Shown here: positions 55,993-63,540 of the stretch, piece by piece
Layout: the number at the start of each line of letters is the position of its first letter
Numbering within the stretch: position 1 is the stretch's first letter
From: Paludibacteraceae bacterium
GTDB taxonomy: Bacteria > Bacteroidota > Bacteroidia > Bacteroidales > Paludibacteraceae
Length of the DNA stretch: 64,000 bases
Direction of reading: 5' to 3'
Assembly (NCBI GenBank): GCA_028694915.1
Contig: JAQVJY010000008.1
Location: 1-64,000, forward strand
Notes under the pieces: model-generated
What the model saw: the letters and a program-made list of their open reading frames with translations, nothing else
The model's database searches: none
Told to the model about the DNA's origin: nothing
Position numbers and translations under genes: made by a program

Positions 55993-56289
55993 TTAAAATT
56001 TAAATAATACACCTTTATCTTCTTGGTTTATTTCTTCATTTATCAAAGCATTCACAAGCTGAAATCCTTTTAATTTTCGATCTTCTGAGAAGACAATTAA
56101 ATAATATTCATTAGATAGATGAATATTGAATATAATGCCATCCCTAAACCTTTCGCCATGCGATACGATTTCTGCATCAAATCGTTTACAAAAACCATCG
56201 AAATCACGCTCTAAATGTTCAAGCAATATTTGAGAATAGTTTAAAACGCTCCATTCTAAACCATTTTCAATATCTATAGGAAATGCCAT
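55993..56289 (-). CDS. Hypothetical 98-residue protein
   Basis: I do not recognise a family. The protein begins MAFPIDIENGLEWSVLN and is mixed alpha/beta, acidic, without cysteine clusters, signal peptide or membrane helix. An AAAGGAG ribosome-binding site (56295-56301) lies five bases before the ATG. It is the third gene of a leftward block behind the HTH regulator, suggesting a lysogeny-type or stability function, which is inference only. Confidence 0.65.
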   Translation of the reverse strand: MAFPIDIENGLEWSVLNYSQILLEHLERDFDGFCKRFDAEIVSHGERFRDGIIFNIHLSNEYYLIVFSEDRKLKGFQLVNALINEEINQEDKGVLFKF

Positions 56290-56325
56290 GATAACTCCTT
56301 TGTTTTACTTTAATCACGTTTATTC

Positions 56326-56583
56326 TCAATCAATGATTGTTTTTCCAGATTTTTTTTTGCGATGTTCTATTGCTATAGGAATTTGAGTCCCGTATATTTT
56401 AATTAGTTGCACAATTACATTGTACAGAGGCTCATCTTTACTCTTTTGATTAATTAAAAGACTATTTATTAGTTGTTTTAACTGTTCTTTAATCGCAACT
56501 GTTTCAATAGAATTATCTGGTATTACAGACTCTATAATTTCATCTATTGCTTGTGTAACATCAAATGGTTTATTCATATCCAT
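56326..56583 (-). CDS. Hypothetical 85-residue helical protein
   Basis: The protein is predicted helical (TQAIDEIIESVIPDNSIE, IKEQLKQLINSLLINQ) and ends in a basic patch (EHRKKKSGK). No family was recognised. AAAGGAG at 56590-56596 lies six bases before the ATG, supporting this start over the ATG two codons later. It sits 11 bases downstream of the HTH gene and is co-transcribed with it. Confidence 0.65.
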   Translation of the reverse strand: MDMNKPFDVTQAIDEIIESVIPDNSIETVAIKEQLKQLINSLLINQKSKDEPLYNVIVQLIKIYGTQIPIAIEHRKKKSGKTIID

Positions 56584-56594
56584 TATTTTCTCCT

Positions 56595-56948
56595 TTATTT
56601 TAATAGTTCAATATTATTATTCCCAAAAATCATTGCTAAGACTTTATCTCTAAGCTCTTCTTTCAATTCCACGGTCAGTTGAGCTTTAACATCATTGTCA
56701 TTTTTATCTTTTTCGACAAAAGTGTTTGGATAAGTTATAATATCGATTTCGCGCATCTGCAATTTTTCTGCGATAATAGAAAGTTCGTTTATACTCAACT
56801 TTTGAATACCATTTGAAATTTTATTCCATTTTGGCTCAGTAAAACCAATTAAATCGGAGAAATCAACCTTTGTTAATCCTCTGTCTTTCATTATTTTAAT
56901 TAGTTTTTCAACAATGAAATGTGGTTGTGATTTTTCTGTTGTTTTCAT
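56595..56948 (-). CDS. Helix-turn-helix regulator of the element (XRE/Cro-CI-like)
   Basis: The 117-residue protein has an N-terminal HTH at about 24-60 (GLTKVDFSDLIGFTEPKWNK, then LSINELSIIAEKL), as in XRE/Cro-CI repressors. A charged C-terminal helix may allow dimerisation. It faces the rightward operon across a 180-base region that contains a perfect 8-bp dyad and T/A-rich half sites. By position it is the probable repressor of the element; binding is not shown. Confidence 0.78.
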   Translation of the reverse strand: MKTTEKSQPHFIVEKLIKIMKDRGLTKVDFSDLIGFTEPKWNKISNGIQKLSINELSIIAEKLQMREIDIITYPNTFVEKDKNDNDVKAQLTVELKEELRDKVLAMIFGNNNIELLK

Positions 56949-57077
56949 TTTTAGTTTTTTTTTAAAAATAGGTATTGATTTTCAATTACTTATATTTATT
57001 TTAGCAAGAAAATTTCTAAAATAGAAGATTATTCTTGCGAAAATCGAAATATTTAATTTACTTTGCACAGTCTTAAC

Positions 57078-57100
57078 AATATTACAACGGTAGTAATATT
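57078..57100. promoter_or_regulatory. Operator-like dyad in the divergent control region
   Basis: AATATTAC (57078-57085) and GTAATATT (57093-57100) are perfect inverted 8-bp arms separated by seven bases. The site lies 28 bases before the ATG at 57129, between the HTH regulator and the rightward unit. A related ATTATTACAAC at 57098-57108 partly overlaps it. Confidence 0.6.
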
Positions 57101-57128
57101 ATTACAACAATTGTGCAACTCTAAAATA

Positions 57129-57527
57129 ATGGAAATGGAAAAAGGTAATAACTGTACTCCTGGTTCGCTCCACCAAATGAGAGCGATTGCTACTTATCAA
57201 GAAATGAAAGTGCAGCTTATAAAGCTTCACAAGGATGAAACTTTCAAAGAATACCTAGCTTTTGAAATGGCAATGAAAATATTTTATAACCATTATGAAA
57301 AATGGTTGAGAGAAAACGAAAGTAAATTTCCTAAAAATGTAAAGTGCGACTGCGGACACACTATTCAAGACCATTACATGGGTGGTTGGTGTCATAGCTC
57401 AGGACATCCAAAATCAGGTCAATGTGGTTGTACTTTTTTTCATCCCAAGGAATCGAGTGTAGACGCTTTTATGCGTAATAATTATACAGGTAAAGCTTTT
57501 GAAAAAGAACATAGTGAGGTCAAATAA
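57129..57527 (+). CDS. Small cysteine/histidine-rich protein, probable zinc binder
   Basis: From the ATG at 57129 the protein is 132 residues. An in-frame TTG at 57063 lies in the promoter and is rejected. The C-terminal half has C73, C75, H77, H82, C88, H89, H93, C99, C101 and H105, a compact cluster likely to bind zinc (CDCGHTIQDHYMGG region). The N-terminal half is helical. The family was not recognised. It is the first gene of the rightward unit, where early regulators or DNA-binding adaptors often lie. Confidence 0.7.
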   Translation: MEMEKGNNCTPGSLHQMRAIATYQEMKVQLIKLHKDETFKEYLAFEMAMKIFYNHYEKWLRENESKFPKNVKCDCGHTIQDHYMGGWCHSSGHPKSGQCGCTFFHPKESSVDAFMRNNYTGKAFEKEHSEVK

Positions 57528-57559
57528 GATTTTAATTTTCAATTAAATAAACTATTACT

Positions 57560-57718
57560 ATGGAACTACTAATTATCACTATTCTAATCATTGTCATTTT
57601 GGCGCTTGTAATTGCGCTTATCGTGGCTAACGCTATCATTCAAGAAAAGAATGAGCTCCTAGATGCCAAAGAGAAAATTATTGGAGCGCTCGTTGAAAAA
57701 CAAGATTATCAATCCTAA
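57560..57718 (+). CDS. Small membrane protein of 52 residues
   Basis: A complete ORF begins MELLIITILIIVILALVIAL, a single transmembrane helix. A charged, coiled-coil-like tail ending EKQDYQS follows. It lies 32 bases after the cysteine-rich gene and 44 before the next gene, in line with the unit. The topology resembles small holin-like or membrane-anchor peptides, but it has no recognised family. Confidence 0.6.
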   Translation: MELLIITILIIVILALVIALIVANAIIQEKNELLDAKEKIIGALVEKQDYQS

Positions 57719-57762
57719 ACGCTTAACGCTACACACTAAACAATTTATTAATACATACAGCT

Positions 57763-57978
57763 ATGGAAGAGAACAACAAACAACTATTAGCAGACAAACT
57801 CTCTAAATGGTACTATTCGTTACCCGTGAATGAGTTTAAAGAAGTGCGTGATAAAATCATTGCCGATTGCGAGATAACACGCTATATCTTTTATAACTGG
57901 CTATCGGCTAAAACGCGCATTTCAAAAGCCAACCAAAAAGCGATTGAATTGGTTGCTAATAAAGAGATTTTCAAATAG
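57763..57978 (+). CDS. Small basic helical protein, possibly DNA-binding
   Basis: The 71-residue protein is basic and helical. Its second half, TRYIFYNWLSAKTRISKANQ, resembles the recognition helix and turn of small phage Cro-like proteins that read an NW-x-GKT-like pattern. No fold can be proved. It sits between the membrane peptide and a 77-residue gene in the same direction. Confidence 0.65.
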   Translation: MEENNKQLLADKLSKWYYSLPVNEFKEVRDKIIADCEITRYIFYNWLSAKTRISKANQKAIELVANKEIFK

Positions 57979-57996
57979 GAACAAAACCAAATTGAC

Positions 57997-58230
57997 ATGG
58001 AAAAACCATATATACTTACCGAAAAAGTAAACGAAACAGTGCTTCAAATCGAACATGTGGACAATAGACTGTTCGAGGTGGAAGAACTAATCAACTCAAC
58101 CGACGGAATACATATCAAACGATTACGCACGGAACACATCAAAGGCGTGGCAGAGTTTTACTGCACAACCAACCTAGCCATTTTTCACAGAGAAGAATTT
58201 GAACGTAACCTAAACACGATACTAGCATGA
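57997..58230 (+). CDS. Hypothetical 77-residue protein upstream of the primase
   Basis: A short soluble protein (MEKPYILTEKVNETVLQIEH at its start), acidic and mixed alpha/beta, with no recognised family. Its TGA overlaps the primase ATG (ATGA at 58227-58230), so it is translationally coupled to the replication gene and may be a small accessory factor. Confidence 0.7.
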   Translation: MEKPYILTEKVNETVLQIEHVDNRLFEVEELINSTDGIHIKRLRTEHIKGVAEFYCTTNLAIFHREEFERNLNTILA

Positions 58231-60986
58231 AACAACGCATATTGGATGTAACACGCGGAGGATTAGACATAATCTTATCCTACTATCCACAAGCGCAAGA
58301 ATGTGTGGATGGTTCCGCGAAAAAGTTCAAGCTCCGTACTTCGGAGCAAACCGCCTCAGCTTCACTCAAAGAATACAAGGGTATTTGGTATGTGACAGAT
58401 TTCGGCGATGACTCCACAGGGCGTAATGCGTTTGACGTGGCTATGAGAGAAGAGTGTTTGCCATTCAAGCAAACTATCTTCCTATTGGCACAACGGTACG
58501 GGGTCGAAACGACACTCTCAGCCGAAATCAATAAACCCACGATCAAAAGTCGTAAAGCAACCAAAGATGAGCCAAACGGGACGTTCTCCTTTGTGGAAAA
58601 GAAAGAACCAAGCGAGGCAGATTTAGAAGTATTTGGCCCGTTTGTCAAACCCCAAACAATGCAGAAATATAGCTACAAATCACTCGAAAGCTATTCCATA
58701 ACCAAAGAGGGTAAGACAACCACGATTACCGCCAATGATAACTACCCAATATTCATGCGAGATTGTGGCACGTTTCAGAAGATTTACAAACCGCTTGAAT
58801 ACAACAAAGCCTTTCGCTTTTTCTATAATGGCGAAAAACCTCGTGACTATATCAACGGACTAGAGGAAGTACGCAAAGCATTTGCCAAGTTAGAAGCCGA
58901 GAATGACGAGGAAGAGGACGCCAAAGCTCGCAAACGCAAATTATCAGAGGTGATTATCTGTTCAGGTGAACGAGATGCAATGAACGTGGCAGGTATGGGC
59001 TTTTTGCCTATTTGGCTCAATTCCGAAACGGCAGCCTTATCGGACAAAGACTTTTACGACCTACTACGTATGGCCGATAAAGTCTATAATGTGCCCGACA
59101 TCGACGATACGGGTTTACGAGCTAGTGCACAATTAGCATTGCGATTCCTGGAACTCTATACGGTGGAGTTGCCCCAATGGCTTCGCTCCTATAAAGACAA
59201 TCGGGGCAAAGGTCGTAAGGACCTACGAGATTTTCTCGAACTACGACCAGCAAATGCGGAGTTCAATAAACTCCTGAATACAGCCAAACAATGTAAATTC
59301 TGGAATATCATTGTGTCTGAAAAGGGTAACCGCACCGAGATTAAAACAACCTCGTTGCTCTATTACTTACGTTTGAACGGCTTCTACAAGATTAAAGATA
59401 AAGTCACTAACCAAATGCGCTATATTCGTGTGTCAGGCTACAAAGTGGAGGAGTACGAACCTAAACGCATTCGCGACTTCATCAAAACCGATTTACAACA
59501 CCGACAACTCGATAATGCGATTTTGGATCTGTTCCTTAATTCCAAACGCACGGGCGCAGCCTTGGCGGATGACTTGGAAACCATTGAGCTCAATTTTGAA
59601 AAGAATTCCTTCAATAGTCGGACATTCTTTTTTGAAAATTGTAGCATCACCGTCACCGCCGATAAAGTCACCGAGACCAGGAACGACGATATTAAATCCT
59701 ATACGTGGATAAATAACGTTTCGCCACACCGTTTTAAACGCCTTGAACCCTCTTTTGAGGTGAAAGTGGATAAACAGACCGACAACCTCTCTTTCTTGAT
59801 TACAAACACGAAAAGCCACTATTTCAGAATGCTCATTAACGCAAGCCGTATCTATTGGAAAGAGGAGTTTGAGCACCGCCTTTCAAACGTGGTAGAGGAA
59901 AATGAACAATACCGAAAGGACTTTCAATTCGCCACCGATGGGCCACGTCTCAAACAAGAAGAGATTACCGAACAAACACGCCATATCCTGAATAAAATCT
60001 ATGCGATTGGCTATATACTGCATCGCTATAAAAATAAGTCTAACAGTCGTGCTTTGTGGATCATGGAGAATAAACTCACCGAAGAGGACGAAAGTTCAGG
60101 TGGATCTGGAAAATCCTTTTTGATAGATGCACTCAAAATGCTCTCGCTGATTAATGTTGTCACACTCCAGGGACGTGATAAGAAAGTAACCGAGAACAAA
60201 CACTTACTTGACCGTGTGTCTGCCGATACGGATTTGTTGCTCGTGGATGATGCACACCGGTACATCGACTTTAACTATTTCTATACGATGATAACAGGTA
60301 GCATCACAGTGAACCCTAAAGGGGATAAGTCGTTTGAAATTGATTACTTGGATTCGCCTAATATGGCGTTTACCTCAAACTTCCCACTACCTAACGATGA
60401 TCCTTCTACCATGCGACGCATGCTGAACGTGGTATTTTCGGACTATTACCACGAGAAAGGCATAGACTCAATTTATCTAGAAAGTCGCTCGATACGGGAT
60501 GATTTCGGGTATGACCTCTTTGGATACGAATATACAGAAGAGTTCTACAATGAGGACATCAATTTCTGTGTGGATTGCTTGCAATTCTATTTATCCATGG
60601 CTCCACAGAACATCGTAATACAACCACCAATGGAAAACGTCATAAAACGTATCAATATCGCACAGATGGGCGGTGTGTTTAAAGAATGGGCAGAGGTGTT
60701 TTTTAGTTCTGATAGTGATAATTTGGATGTACTACTCAATAAGTCCGTCATATTCAAAACCTTTGTCACAGAAACGGGCAATAACCTTTGGAAAATCCAC
60801 AAATTCACAAAAGCCCTCAAAGCCTTTGTCGAGAATACCGACTACATTCAAGAACTCAATCCGCGCGAATTACAGGGCAATGATGGCAAGCGTATTTTAC
60901 GCAAAATAGATGGCAAACAAACGGAGTGCATCTACCTTAGAACCGTAGGAGCTCCTTTAAATGAACAATTTAAACTTGATTATTAA
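58227..60986 (+). CDS. TOPRIM primase and SF3/D5-like helicase fusion (element replication protein)
   Basis: The 919-residue protein has an N-terminal region (1-120) that may hold a zinc-less primase or DNA-binding domain. A TOPRIM domain at about 239-310 has E248 (ICSGERDA) and D291/D293 (PDIDDTG). A C-terminal ATPase has Walker A GGSGKS (625-630), Walker B LLLVDDAH (acidic 674-675) and sensor-like TSNFPLP. The plan is that of phage/satellite primase-helicases such as P4 alpha. GC use is visibly higher than in the neighbouring genes. It probably starts element replication. Confidence 0.85.
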   Translation: MKQRILDVTRGGLDIILSYYPQAQECVDGSAKKFKLRTSEQTASASLKEYKGIWYVTDFGDDSTGRNAFDVAMREECLPFKQTIFLLAQRYGVETTLSAEINKPTIKSRKATKDEPNGTFSFVEKKEPSEADLEVFGPFVKPQTMQKYSYKSLESYSITKEGKTTTITANDNYPIFMRDCGTFQKIYKPLEYNKAFRFFYNGEKPRDYINGLEEVRKAFAKLEAENDEEEDAKARKRKLSEVIICSGERDAMNVAGMGFLPIWLNSETAALSDKDFYDLLRMADKVYNVPDIDDTGLRASAQLALRFLELYTVELPQWLRSYKDNRGKGRKDLRDFLELRPANAEFNKLLNTAKQCKFWNIIVSEKGNRTEIKTTSLLYYLRLNGFYKIKDKVTNQMRYIRVSGYKVEEYEPKRIRDFIKTDLQHRQLDNAILDLFLNSKRTGAALADDLETIELNFEKNSFNSRTFFFENCSITVTADKVTETRNDDIKSYTWINNVSPHRFKRLEPSFEVKVDKQTDNLSFLITNTKSHYFRMLINASRIYWKEEFEHRLSNVVEENEQYRKDFQFATDGPRLKQEEITEQTRHILNKIYAIGYILHRYKNKSNSRALWIMENKLTEEDESSGGSGKSFLIDALKMLSLINVVTLQGRDKKVTENKHLLDRVSADTDLLLVDDAHRYIDFNYFYTMITGSITVNPKGDKSFEIDYLDSPNMAFTSNFPLPNDDPSTMRRMLNVVFSDYYHEKGIDSIYLESRSIRDDFGYDLFGYEYTEEFYNEDINFCVDCLQFYLSMAPQNIVIQPPMENVIKRINIAQMGGVFKEWAEVFFSSDSDNLDVLLNKSVIFKTFVTETGNNLWKIHKFTKALKAFVENTDYIQELNPRELQGNDGKRILRKIDGKQTECIYLRTVGAPLNEQFKLDY

Positions 60987-60988
60987 TT

Positions 60989-61834
60989 ATGAAAGTAGGA
61001 TTAGTTGATGTTGACGGACATTGTTTCCCAAATGTCGCCTTGATGAAAATATCGACCTATTATAAGCAATTAGGATGTGAAGTTGAACATGCAACAATTG
61101 GATATTACGATAAATTATACATTTCAAAGATTTTCAACTTTTCACCTGAAATTGAGCTTGGTTTAATCCAATCAAATGACATTCACAAAGGTGGAACCGG
61201 TTATGATTTAAAAAAACGGTTGCCAAATGAAATTGAAATTTGCGATCCAGATTATTCGGTTTATCCTCAATACGATTTTTCTGTACAATTTTTTAGTCGG
61301 GGTTGCATTCGTAATTGTTCGTTTTGCGTAGTTCGTGAAAAGGAAGGCTTTATTATGCCACAAAAACCAATGAATTTAAACCCTAACGGGAAACACATTG
61401 AAATACTCGATAATAATTTTTTTGCCAACCCTGAATGGAAAAGCGCAATTGATTACTTATTGGATAAAAAACAGCCTGTAAACATGCACGGTGTTGACGT
61501 TAGGATTATGAATGAAGAACAGGCTTACTGGCTCAATAAACTAAAGCATCTAAAGCAAATCCACATCGCATGGGATTTTCCGAAAATTGATTTAGTACCT
61601 CAGATTACCGAAATGACCAAACACGTTAAACCTTACAAAATTATGTGCTATGTTCTAATAGGGTTCAATTCAACACCTGAACAAGATTTATACAGGGTTG
61701 AAAAATTACGAGAATTGAAAATTAGCCCTTTCGTAATGCCTTATAACAAATCAGATCCTTATCAAAAACGCTTTGCTAGATGGGTAAACCATAAAGCTAT
61801 TTTTAATACTGTAAAATGGTCAAAATATAAATAA
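60989..61834 (+). CDS. Radical-SAM protein of unknown function with B12-like N-terminal fold
   Basis: The 281-residue protein opens MKVGLVDVDGHCFPNVALMK, a Rossmann-like start seen in phage and island radical-SAM proteins. The 4Fe-4S motif CxxxCxxC is C106, C110, C113 in RGCIRNCSFC. The rest is a partial TIM barrel (GVDVRIMNEEQAYWLN; CYVLIGFNS) ending in basic ARWVNHKAIFNTVKWSKYK. No extra cluster is seen. It lies two bases after the primase and is more AT-rich. The reaction is unknown; a nucleic-acid or peptide substrate is possible. Confidence 0.82.
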   Translation: MKVGLVDVDGHCFPNVALMKISTYYKQLGCEVEHATIGYYDKLYISKIFNFSPEIELGLIQSNDIHKGGTGYDLKKRLPNEIEICDPDYSVYPQYDFSVQFFSRGCIRNCSFCVVREKEGFIMPQKPMNLNPNGKHIEILDNNFFANPEWKSAIDYLLDKKQPVNMHGVDVRIMNEEQAYWLNKLKHLKQIHIAWDFPKIDLVPQITEMTKHVKPYKIMCYVLIGFNSTPEQDLYRVEKLRELKISPFVMPYNKSDPYQKRFARWVNHKAIFNTVKWSKYK

Positions 61835-61835
61835 T

Positions 61836-61889
61836 ATGAACTATAAACCAACTCCCAATGATTTATTCACTAATACTAATTTACTATGA
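61836..61889 (+). CDS. Possible 17-residue leader peptide ORF
   Basis: ATG at 61836 starts MNYKPTPNDLFTNTNLL and stops at TGA inside the next ATG (ATGA at 61886-61889). The arrangement suggests translational coupling to the following gene. It is so short that it may be chance. Confidence 0.3.
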   Translation: MNYKPTPNDLFTNTNLL

Positions 61890-62137
61890 TTACAGGATTA
61901 TACGGGTGTAGTTGTCATCCATTTAATAGTTGGGAAGAATGTGATAAGGAACATTCAAAGCAACTTAGAATTGGTGATAAAGTAACCAATAGACACTCCA
62001 ACAAAGTGGGTGTTGTTCATGAAATCTTAAAAGAAAAGGGTTTTGTTACAGTTAAATACGGGAACTATCAACGGGATATAGAACTTGAACATGTCGCACA
62101 ATTAATATTATTATCAAATCAATTATCACTATTTTAA
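61886..62137 (+). CDS. Hypothetical 83-residue protein with SH3-like middle
   Basis: The protein starts MITGLYGCSCHPFNSWEE with a Cys-x-Cys-His cluster. It then has a basic beta-rich stretch (RIGDKVTNRHSNKVGVVHEI) like small SH3/KOW folds, and ends in a hydrophobic tail. No family was identified. It lies between the radical-SAM and MazG-like genes in the unit and starts in an ATGA overlap. Confidence 0.62.
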   Translation: MITGLYGCSCHPFNSWEECDKEHSKQLRIGDKVTNRHSNKVGVVHEILKEKGFVTVKYGNYQRDIELEHVAQLILLSNQLSLF

Positions 62138-62147
62138 AATCAAAATT

Positions 62148-62435
62148 ATGGAAAAAGAAGACGTTATCAATAGAAAAGACTCTTTTGTTATGAGTTATGA
62201 GCATCTAGCAATATTTATCCCAGTTCAAATAGAGTTCATAAGGGCGAATAAACTTCATCCCAATTTTCCAAAGGATATGTTTCAACAGTTAGCAATCATG
62301 CAGGAAGAGGCAGGAGAAGTGACAAAAGCAGTGTTGGATTATCATTTTGGTAAAGATACCATTGAGCACGTAAGAGAAGAATTAATTCAAACCGCTGCAA
62401 TGTGTGTAAGGATGTTGCAAAATTTACCTAAATAG
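62148..62435 (+). CDS. MazG-like nucleotide pyrophosphohydrolase
   Basis: The 95-residue all-helical protein has the metal motif EEAGEVTKAV (E53, E54, E57) and a second acidic pair E77-E78 in REELIQTAAMCVRML. The aspartate usual in EExxE-ExxD is replaced by Gln/Thr, a variation I have seen in phage-type MazG-like proteins. Such enzymes hydrolyse (d)NTPs or alarmones. It is 10 bases after the preceding gene and may adjust nucleotide pools during element replication. Confidence 0.75.
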   Translation: MEKEDVINRKDSFVMSYEHLAIFIPVQIEFIRANKLHPNFPKDMFQQLAIMQEEAGEVTKAVLDYHFGKDTIEHVREELIQTAAMCVRMLQNLPK

Positions 62436-62476
62436 ACTATTTAAAATGAAAAAGACAAAAAACAAAAAAAAACAGT

Positions 62477-62484
62477 TACTTTTG
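62477..62484 (+). promoter_or_regulatory. Putative -7 box of the Fic gene
   Basis: TACTTTTG matches TAnnTTTG, 24 bases before the ATG at 62509, and lies inside the longer reading frame. No -33 box was found. Confidence 0.45.
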
Positions 62485-62508
62485 CATCACAAACAAAAGA
62501 ATACACTC

Positions 62509-63267
62509 ATGGAATCCGTCAATGCAATAATTCAAGCTTATCAGAAAGCGTCTAAAGGGGTGCTCCATGCACAACGTTATTCGGACTATGCTGCGACCTA
62601 CCATTCAACGTCCATGGAGGGTAGCACGCTCACATCAACACAGGTTACCAACTTGCTCGACTTAGGCAAGACGGCAACCAATAAAGCCTTTTGGGAACAC
62701 CAAATGGTCGTGGATCATTACGAGGCAATGAAATTTATTGCTGAAAAAGCTCAAAAGAAAAAAGAGATTACGCCGCAGTTCATCTCCGACATCGCTGCCC
62801 TGGTAATGAAAGGCACAGGCGGTCAAGTCAATTCGGCTGCTGGTTCATTCGATACCTCGAAAGGAGAATACCGTAAATGTAGCGTATTTTCAGGAGCTCG
62901 CATTTTTCCTTCATACCAAAAAGTGGGAACAATGGTGGCTGACCTGTGCGCTAAATTAAACAAGTCAATGAAAAACGCTAAGACCACCGAAGAGAAGTTG
63001 GAAATAGCATTCATGGCACAGTTTGAGTTAGTCTCTATTCATCCATTTGCAGACGGTAACGGGCGCACATCACGTCTTTTGATGAACTACATACAGCTTT
63101 ATTTCGGATTGCCACCAGGCGTCGTATTTAAAGGCGATAAGATTAAGTACATCGATAAGATGGAAGCACTCCGAAAAACGGACAACCCCAAACCGTATGT
63201 GGCTTTTATGATGAGCCAATACAAACGGTTCCTCAAGCAAGAAACAAAGCACTTCCTTCGAAAATAA
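62509..63267 (+). CDS. Fic family protein, class II-like with N-terminal inhibitory helix
   Basis: From the ATG at 62509 the protein is 252 residues; an in-frame ATG at 62446 adds a Lys-rich, low-complexity stretch across a -7 box and is less likely. The Fic core HPFADGNGRTSR starts at H178. An N-terminal SxxxEG inhibitory motif is S33 to E37-G38 (STSMEG), which in class II Fic proteins blocks ATP through the glutamate. It likely AMPylates proteins. No separate antitoxin gene is adjacent. It may act in defence or host control. Confidence 0.9.
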   Translation: MESVNAIIQAYQKASKGVLHAQRYSDYAATYHSTSMEGSTLTSTQVTNLLDLGKTATNKAFWEHQMVVDHYEAMKFIAEKAQKKKEITPQFISDIAALVMKGTGGQVNSAAGSFDTSKGEYRKCSVFSGARIFPSYQKVGTMVADLCAKLNKSMKNAKTTEEKLEIAFMAQFELVSIHPFADGNGRTSRLLMNYIQLYFGLPPGVVFKGDKIKYIDKMEALRKTDNPKPYVAFMMSQYKRFLKQETKHFLRK

Positions 63268-63270
63268 ACC

Positions 63271-63299
63271 AAATCCCCTGCACATAACGCAGGGGATTT
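63271..63299 (+). terminator. Terminator after the Fic gene
   Basis: An 11-bp perfect stem (63271-63281 with 63289-63299), CCCCTGC/GCAGGGG in its core, with a seven-base loop, is followed by a T tract. It ends the rightward unit. Confidence 0.88.
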
Positions 63300-63362
63300 T
63301 TTTTGCCCCGTTTGCCCCTTATAGATACAAGTTTCCCCATGAAATAGGTACAAAAATGCCGA

Positions 63363-63379
63363 CCCCCGCCAAGCGGGGG
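63363..63379. repeat. Short GC-only hairpin in an AT-rich region
   Basis: CCCCCGC (63363-63369) pairs with GCGGGGG (63373-63379) over a three-base loop CAA. It lies 60 bases past the Fic terminator in sequence that is otherwise poor in G and C. Confidence 0.65.
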
Positions 63380-63446
63380 GAGTGCTCAACCTGGCTTTAT
63401 TCCACATCAACCCCTTTTTATCCCCTTATTTTCTACCAAAACTTTG

Positions 63447-63454
63447 TAACTTTG
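63447..63454 (+). promoter_or_regulatory. Putative -7 box before the repeat region
   Basis: TAACTTTG matches TAnnTTTG and lies 43 bases before the first 22-bp repeat. There is no convincing protein start downstream, so a short non-coding transcript is possible. Confidence 0.4.
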
Positions 63455-63496
63455 TATCTTAAAATGATAAAGTATTAAAAATCAATAAAATAATAA

Positions 63497-63540
63497 GGTT
63501 ACAAAAAGGGTACAAATAGGTTACAAAATGGGTACAAACT
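63497..63540. repeat. Two tandem 22-bp direct repeats (iteron-like)
   Basis: GGTTACAAAAAGGGTACAAATA (63497-63518) is followed directly by a copy at 63519-63540 with two or three changes (GGTTACAAAATGGGTACAAACT). The unit is exactly 22 bases, two helical turns. Such repeats bind replication initiators or repressors. Confidence 0.72.

Noticed and set aside
57063-57128. Upstream TTG start extending the Cys/His-rich protein by 22 residues
   Set aside because: It would place coding sequence over the operator dyad and promoter; the ATG at 57129 gives a natural start.
58283-58648. 121-residue minus-strand frame inside the primase gene
   Set aside because: Shadow of the primase reading frame caused by its higher GC content; Ser/Leu-rich without motif.
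63099-63410. 103-residue minus-strand frame over the Fic gene end and its terminator
   Set aside because: It runs through the terminator hairpin and the GC-only hairpin, so it is a chance frame.
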